Source: Atrichornis clamosus
Taxonomy: Eukaryota; Chordata; Aves; Passeriformes; Menuridae
Reading direction: 5' to 3'
Assembly (NCBI GenBank): GCA_013400975.1
Contig: WBMZ01012791.1
Location: forward strand, 246,124-310,123
Length of the DNA: 64,000 nt
The notes below the pieces were generated by a model. It saw only the letters and a list, made by a program, of their open reading frames with translations. It did not search any database and was not told the origin of the DNA. Below are positions 47,901 through 64,000 of this stretch, piece after piece. The position numbers and the translations under genes were made by a program. Positions within the stretch are counted from its first letter, which is position 1. Every line of letters begins with the position of its first letter.

Positions 47901-50900
47901 TCAATGACAGAGCTTTCCACAGAAGAGAACGGGCTGTCGTTCACTTGGTGCTTCCTGGACTCCGGGATTTCATCCAGCAGGCGGCTGAAACATCCGGTAA
48001 ATGGGTCTGATACACTGGCAGGGGAAGGAGGATGGGCTGTGCAGGCCCCACAAGGAGCCCCCCGTCAGAACCGAGTGAGGGCTGATGCAAAAGGAGAAAA
48101 AAGAAAAAAAAACAAGAAAGAAAAGAAACATTGTCCCTCCCCTTAGAGCACTGTTAGGGAGACACTGTTAGCCCACTTTGCCAAGCCCCTCTGATAGCTT
48201 TTTTGTGCTGATAAAAACATGCTGAGCTGACAGACCAGAAAGCTCTTGAGCATGAGGAACCAACACTCTCTCAAATAGACAACATAATTAAGATGCCAAG
48301 CTCCAGAGAATTTGTGTGGATTGGAAAGGGACTGTATTTTCCTTAATATGGCATAGCCTCCAGTTTCCCATTGCATCATTTCCCTTTTCTAACACATGAA
48401 ACACCTAGTAAATGGCTAGTTTCAAAGCTAGTACAGGCTCATATTCAGTATGCTTTAGAATTTATTTCCAATATCCTTCCAACTTATTTATGAAACAAAA
48501 CCAAACCCCTCAACCAGAATTTTGAAGACTTCTTTATCAACTGGTTTCTCTCTAACACTCCAACCTTTTTGTCCTAGAGAGCCTGTCACATCTCACAGGC
48601 ACTTCTGACTCCAATTAAACTACATCACTTGTACTATCACTGGTGTAATTTTTATTTCAATCCATGGTGAAATCCTGGTATTGCCCTTTGCTTGTAAAAG
48701 TAGTCGCAGTCCTGAGTGTACAGAAAGTGTAACTTCACAAAAATCAAGGCTCAGTGGACTCTTTATTTTGCTTTGTTTTGATAAAGGCCTTTAAAATGAG
48801 TATCTTATATACTATGATTAAACATTTTACATCTTTAGGTTTTTGGAGTTTAGTTGTAGAAAAGTGCATAAATGAAAGTATAATGAACAGATTTCAGTGT
48901 GATGCCAAGTGGCACGGATACTATCTTCTTAAACAGGTATTTCATCTACTAAGCGGAATGACCTTCTTCCCATTACGAATCAAGTTGCAGACAGCCAGGT
49001 CTTTACAGTCAGCGTGCTGAAAAAGCAACATCTCAGCCTTGGTGAGGTGCAGGCCAGGCCGTGGTTTATCTACTGCTCCTGAGAACCCGCTCAAAGGCAG
49101 TTCCCGCTGTTCCCTCTGGGAACTGACCCTGCCCCACTGTCGAGTCAGCGAAGCCTCGGACTGTGAAGCTCCCTCGTGCTCTTGCCCAGAAGATTCAATT
49201 GTGCAGATAACACTATCCCGTCTCATTTGCAATTAATGCATGTGATCTAAAGCAAAATTTGAGTATTTAGCAGGTATTACCCCACCCCACACATACTGAT
49301 GCAGAGCTCAAAGGAATGGGCTAGATCATTAATAAAACCAAAAAGATAAAAAAGTCCTGTAACACCTTTAGCAATGTTTGAATGTGGCCTCATCTTTCAT
49401 GCAGTTCAGAGCAAATACGTCTCTCTACTCATGTTCTACTATCGCTTCAAGTTTCACTCCCACGAACACACCTTAAAGCCATCCTTGCACACTGTCCTTA
49501 AAGAAACTCAGAACCAGTAAAAGGCGCACAGAGAAACAAGTTGCTAGAATGAGTGTGACAAGTACTTGCCAATTGCCAAAAGAAAAATCAAGTTACGTGG
49601 GGAAACATGACGTTGCCATTTCATACCAGGCAAACTGAACTTTCTAAACCTGAAGTTCACTGGTTCTCACCCGGGGCACCAAGCCTTTACAAGAAATGAC
49701 ATTTGGTAAGAGTAAAGAGGCTAGAGATGGATATTAAACATAAATTAAGAATTTCAGTGAGATCTCTGGCCACAATTTGACAGAACTGGGAAGAGGTCCT
49801 TGCCTGAAAGATTTGAAAAACACACATCACTTCCAGACAGATACTTCTGTCTATGGCGACTCCACCCTGTAACGTTGAAGTTTACGACCTCTCTCATTTA
49901 ACACAGGCACACCGCACAGCTATTTATGGATTGCCAATCTTTTGAGGCACATCTAGTTTTGTTCTCACGCTTACAGAAAGAATATTTCTACATCAAACTG
50001 TCAACCTTACGCCTGAAAAAAGAAGGCACAATCTCATAAATAAGGTGCTCCAACAGTAATTCAGGGTAGCTCTTGCTGGCTGGTCCATGGTGCTGCCCAG
50101 CAAAGGAGACCCCTTTCTGCCTTACAGAAAATGAGAGGCTGACAGTTATGTTGACTGTTGCTCATCATCAGGTAAGAATAATCATTAATGGTATTGTACC
50201 TTGCCTGCACAGTAAGTGAGCTTTCATCTTTTCCCTTTTGCTCATGTCTAGATTGCTTGCATTCCATTCAGGCTTAATTACATTGTTCTTCAACCTTACA
50301 ATAATAATATAAGGTGATCAAACTTTGTCCTTAACCACTTGCTGTTTTACTGTTTGATAGCTAAAGAACCTGTGCTGTGTGGTGGGGAAGGGGAAGAAAG
50401 TTTAAAAAAATAATTGTAAAAATAAGAAAGTATTCCCAAATTCAAAATACAATATACCAAGTACAGCATGGTGTCTCTCCAACGTATTTACTGAAAGGGC
50501 TTTGCCAACATTGGGTTGAGTGTTGTTCTGCCCCATTCTAACTGCACAAGGTGAAAAAATCTGGTACAAAAAACAATCGCTTAAAAAAATTCCAATGTGA
50601 AAACCTTCTTAAAAATCTTTCATCCCCATTCCCAATTTTCTGTGATTCCCAAGAGCACCAATAATCATGTGTGTGGAATGGTTACTGAAGAGTAGTACTT
50701 ATAAACAGCCTTAATGCAGCATGTGTTAAACACAGTAATTTTGCTTTTTATATTGTTATTGGTTTTTTCCAATGAAGTTTTGCCTTCCATAGTTTATACA
50801 ATTCCAGAAGTAAAACTCATTTATGCCCATGACAGTGCAACCCAACTGACACTTGCATTTTTACTGTACTAAAAAGTCATGAGAACATGTAAAAACATTT

Positions 50901-51625
50901 AAAAGCCTCATCTTTCAACAGAGTAGGGAATACTTAATTTCAAATTCAAGCTCTTGGCAAGAAGAAAAAAACCCCAAAATTACCACTAGTTTATTTGGGT
51001 ATTTCAAGCCTGGCTACAGGGACTTTTCACTGCCAAGGAAAAAAAGTCCTTCCACCTGGATTCTTGAGAAGATCATGCTGATACAAAGATTACATTTCTA
51101 AGGTTGTAACATATGCAAGTGGAAAAATTCTGTTACTATGCAAATAAACCATTCCAAATATTCATCCAGGACTTTACTCAGACCATAGAGGGGGAATTTA
51201 CCCTAGGCAGAAACCGACATCCAAAAGATCCAGCTGCCTGTAGTATCTCCAGCCTTGAACTCCAGAAGAGAACAAGGCCAGAGCATCTGACTAGCAAGTC
51301 TGTCAAATACCTCACTTGTCTTCCAGAATGGCTTCCTACAAGTTCTAAGTTTTGCAAAATGCAAACTTCATACCTGATTTCAACAAAGTAGATAGTGAAG
51401 CAAGACATCAGGAAAAAACTTGTCTGACCAATAATCAGTCTGAGACAGGTACTATAATCAGAAACAGATTATGTACATACCAGTTATGTCATGAAGTGCT
51501 CACAACCTTAATGTAGGTTAAACAGCAGCTTCTGGATTTACTTAAGATCCCAGAATAGAAGCACATGGAAAAGGAAAGTGATTTTTAGATTCTGACAAAG
51601 TTAAAAATATTACAAACTTTTAGCT
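44941..51625. other. PAICS-LONRF1 intergenic region
   Basis: 6.7 kb between the convergent genes, with no recognised gene, RNA or repeat. Frames at 47074-47427 and 47813-48146 lack start context, family motifs or splice partners. The right part may include long-form LONRF1 3' UTR. Confidence 0.45.
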
Positions 51626-51631
51626 TTTATT
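51626..51631 (-). promoter_or_regulatory. Candidate LONRF1 poly(A) signal
   Basis: tttatt on the + strand is AATAAA on the minus strand, about 1.07 kb after the LONRF1 stop, giving a plausible 3' UTR. Other signals further left are not excluded. Confidence 0.35.
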
Positions 51632-52699
51632 GAAAATTAAATATATTAGCAAAAGCAAGATTTAAGAAATATTTTACAAATGATTTACATACAAGAAAGC
51701 CAGTATCAGACATATTCACAAAAATGCAAACCTTTCATTACAAAAAGTACCTATTGGCAGCATAATGCTAACCTTGCCACTGCAGTGTGCTCTACTATTG
51801 ATATGAATAAGGCATAGAACTCACATTTGCACCAACTTAAAAAGTTCAAATAAAACTTTAAGCTTTTGAATCCTGGATGCACAATCCCCAATAGACACAC
51901 GCACGCACACTCTAAAATGTCTTCTTCTAAGCTCTACAAACTAAGTGTGTGCTCTGGAAGAACAGCCTGAAAACCCCAGTAGAAACGTAACTGGTACTAG
52001 CATTTCGATTTCAGGTTCCTCTTTAACATGTACAGGCCTAGGTATGTAAACCATATTCACAGTTTAAGTATTTCTAGACAGAAGTACCTTTTCTTTCTGC
52101 AGTTGTTCCTTAAAGTTGGCTCTCAGTTCAGCATACAGTTCATGTCACCTGTTTTGTGATGCATACATTTACAAGATAACTTAAAAAAAAATCTGTGCCA
52201 TATTCCTGGTCAAGATAATTAAACAAGAGTAGTAATATCCAACTGTGACATTCAATACTATATTTCAAATATTTGTGCAAACAGCAAAAGAACAGTTGTA
52301 TGAGGCAAACATTTGCAAAACCTTTATTACCTCCTCAATGTTGTAAACTTGGACTGTCAGCCTTAAGTCCTGCACTTCCATAGCTTAGAAAAGTCAACTG
52401 CTAAAATGATCAAGTCTCAAAAAGGTTCTTTCTACATAGTGCAAATTTTAATGCAGATAACGTGAAAAACATATCTAGCTGGATTGACTTTGTGCAATTG
52501 TCAGTGGTCTTCTCTCATAGTAGAAGAAAGTGTGCATTCAATGAACCACGTGGTTCAGGAAGCTGGGAGGGTGGAGAGGAGAGAAAAAACAGTTCCATTA
52601 CACTTCTCAAACCAGTGCTAGATGTGCAAAGGCAGCAAAAATTCCAGCTGCTACTACAACCAGAACAGAGTAACTTTTCAGGAAGACCCAGGCGGTTAG

Positions 52700-62200
<9,501 letters not shown>

Positions 62201-63981
62201 CTGCAGACAGAAATTAGGTAACATTTTCTTAAAAATCAAAATTTTGTAATTTTTAATTAGATTTGCTTCCATAGTGGTATGTCATAAGCACAATTTTTTG
62301 TACAATAGTTTCAAGATTACTGGAGTACAGTCTCCCCCACCCCCTAGTGTTTGGTTAATAAAATGGCTGTAATTCCCAGTTCATGGCTTTTAAGCCAAGG
62401 ATTAAATTTTGGAGCCTAACATACCTTGCAGCACCAAGAAAATTTATTTTCAAATACTGAACAGAGAGGCTGACAAAGCACTGCTCAATATTGCTGTGAC
62501 AACAAAAATTGAAGACTAAGTAAACTATATTTCTACAGTACATCCAATCAAAACCGCAGAAATCTGGGAATTCACCACACATGCATTAAAAGTCTAAGTA
62601 TTACAAAGTTTGCTTTCCAACACCCAAGCTTTTCTGTAGACTATAACTTGTTTTTATAATGCCTGACCCCTCCTAACTATGGCTGGAGATGTCACTTTCA
62701 CAGTCGCATCCATCTGGGAAGTACCAGAAGTAGGCTTTATCAATATATGATAAAAACAGACAGCCATTACAAGAAAGCCTTTAGCACCAGCCGGCAGCCC
62801 TGCTGCAAGGAGTGTAGCAGTGGAACTTCTACAACAGCAAAAAAGCAAGATGTGTTCAGTAAGGACAAGTTCTCATGTACAACATGCAGCATTTTGCACT
62901 TTCAGTACAGCAACCTCTAAATGGGAAGGACACACATCTCCCTGCCACTAAAACTATGGTTTTGTAACACAATTAATTGCTATTGCTGCTTGGAAAAAAT
63001 GCCAGCACACTCTTTTGTTCTTAATTGTTCTGAAAAATACACCTGTTTTTCATTCAATGTGATAAATAAGCAAAGGTTGGCCTACTGTAAACAATACTGA
63101 AATGAAATAGTTCTTTAAGTTTCTTTCAAAAAAGGCTTTATTGGGAGGCTATAATTTCAATTTAATGTTCTATTTTAGTTTATTCTACATGTCTAATATA
63201 AATTTTCATAAGTTTCCAACATTAGCCTGTTCTATAGTTAAAAGGCATCCTGGTCAATGTTCCCACATATTGCAACACATTGCTTTGTATTTAGACCCAC
63301 AATGCTATGTGTAAAAAAAATCTTAATGGAAAAGAAAGGGTTAGGAAAATCAGAGAAGAATTCATATAGCTGAAACTGAAGTGTCTTCCTGATTTCTCAT
63401 TGAGTTGACAGTTTCCCATCAAATATAAATATTGCCAAAACTGATTTGTTTCATTTTCATGTTAGACACAATACAATGTTTGTTCTAAAAAGTTAAACTC
63501 TTTGTCTGACTCAAACACTAATTCTGCAAGCAGAACAGCTCTGAAGCCTGATTTCCTGTGGCTTCGTGTTTTGTGACTGCTATAGCCTAGCAAGGTGAGA
63601 GCTCAGATCAAACTCTTCAGATAGTTTTTTGTGTTGTATTTGATTCTTCGGTGTCCAACAGAGTTAATATCAAACCAAACTCTTTTCTTCAGAGGTGGCA
63701 GTAAGTGCAGGTCTTTGTTCTCTGATAAGCTGCCTATTTGCACAGAATCAGAGGAAGCTCATCTTTTTCAGACTTTCAAGTGCAGAACATGACCTGAGGA
63801 ACTCTGAGCCTTTTTTGCTAGGGGGAGAATGACAGGTAGTTTGAAGATAAGAATGTGAGTTCAAGTCTACAGCAGGTGGACATTTTATCCACCGTTTTTT
63901 CAAAGATAAATGCATGATTCCAACTGAACCGGTACAAAGCAAGGAATTTAGCTGAGACCCCAACTCTGCTACTGAACATGC
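62201..63981. other. LONRF1 intron sequence to the right edge
   Basis: 1.8 kb without a recognised exon. The minus-strand frame at 63748-63963 has no TPR or RING resemblance. Confidence 0.5.
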
Positions 63982-64000
63982 TGTCGTGGTTTTGCTAGAC
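63982..64000 (+). mobile_element. Start of an ERV LTR, cut by the window edge
   Basis: tgtcgtggttttgctagac is identical to the first 19 bases of the LTR fragment at 27915. The body would lie beyond the window, inside LONRF1 and antisense to it. Confidence 0.5.

Noticed and set aside
47813..48146. Two overlapping frames between PAICS and LONRF1
   Set aside because: No recognisable domain, no splice context, and a lysine-rich low-complexity tail.

Overview
The window is vertebrate nuclear DNA, almost certainly from a bird. Genes are split into short exons with consensus splice sites. The repeats are CR1 LINE fragments with the avian 3' end and octamer-like tails, plus endogenous-retrovirus LTRs of types I associate with songbirds and relatives (inference from memory). 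One strong CpG island marks a housekeeping promoter. No bacterial operons, CRISPR arrays or tRNA/rRNA genes were seen.

Layout. (1) About 1.6-24.2 kb, + strand: a ten-coding-exon gene that I rebuilt exon by exon. It predicts a 636-residue nuclear protein with three Myb/SANT-like (trihelix type) DNA-binding domains, short acidic linker exons between them and a C-terminal coiled coil. Every intron is phase 1. I cannot give it a symbol; ZSCAN29/ZSCAN20-type SANT domains are the closest relatives I know, but no SCAN domain or zinc finger is encoded here. (2) 24.2-33.0 kb: no recognisable exon, only an LTR fragment at 27.9 kb. (3) 33.0-33.75 kb: a bidirectional CpG-island promoter between PPAT (minus; only coding exon 1 visible) and PAICS (plus). 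(4) 33.75-42.49 kb: complete PAICS, nine coding exons, 426 aa. PPAT and PAICS catalyse steps 1 and 6-7 of de novo purine synthesis, so the shared promoter couples them. An LTR lies 29 nt upstream of PAICS exon 6. (5) 42.5-51.6 kb: intergenic, with one CR1 copy. (6) 52.7-62.2 kb, minus strand: the last eleven coding exons of LONRF1 (TPR, RING, LON substrate-binding domain), tail-to-tail with PAICS; its 5' exons lie beyond the right edge. The last 19 bases are the start of another LTR.

The main points for a second look are the triple-SANT gene with its modular phase-1 exons and its position, apparently antisense inside a PPAT intron 1 of more than 32 kb; the LTR abutting a PAICS splice acceptor; and the PAICS-LONRF1 neighbourhood, which differs from human. 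All exon boundaries were derived by eye from reading frame, splice consensus and remembered family sequence; no alignment or transcript data were available.
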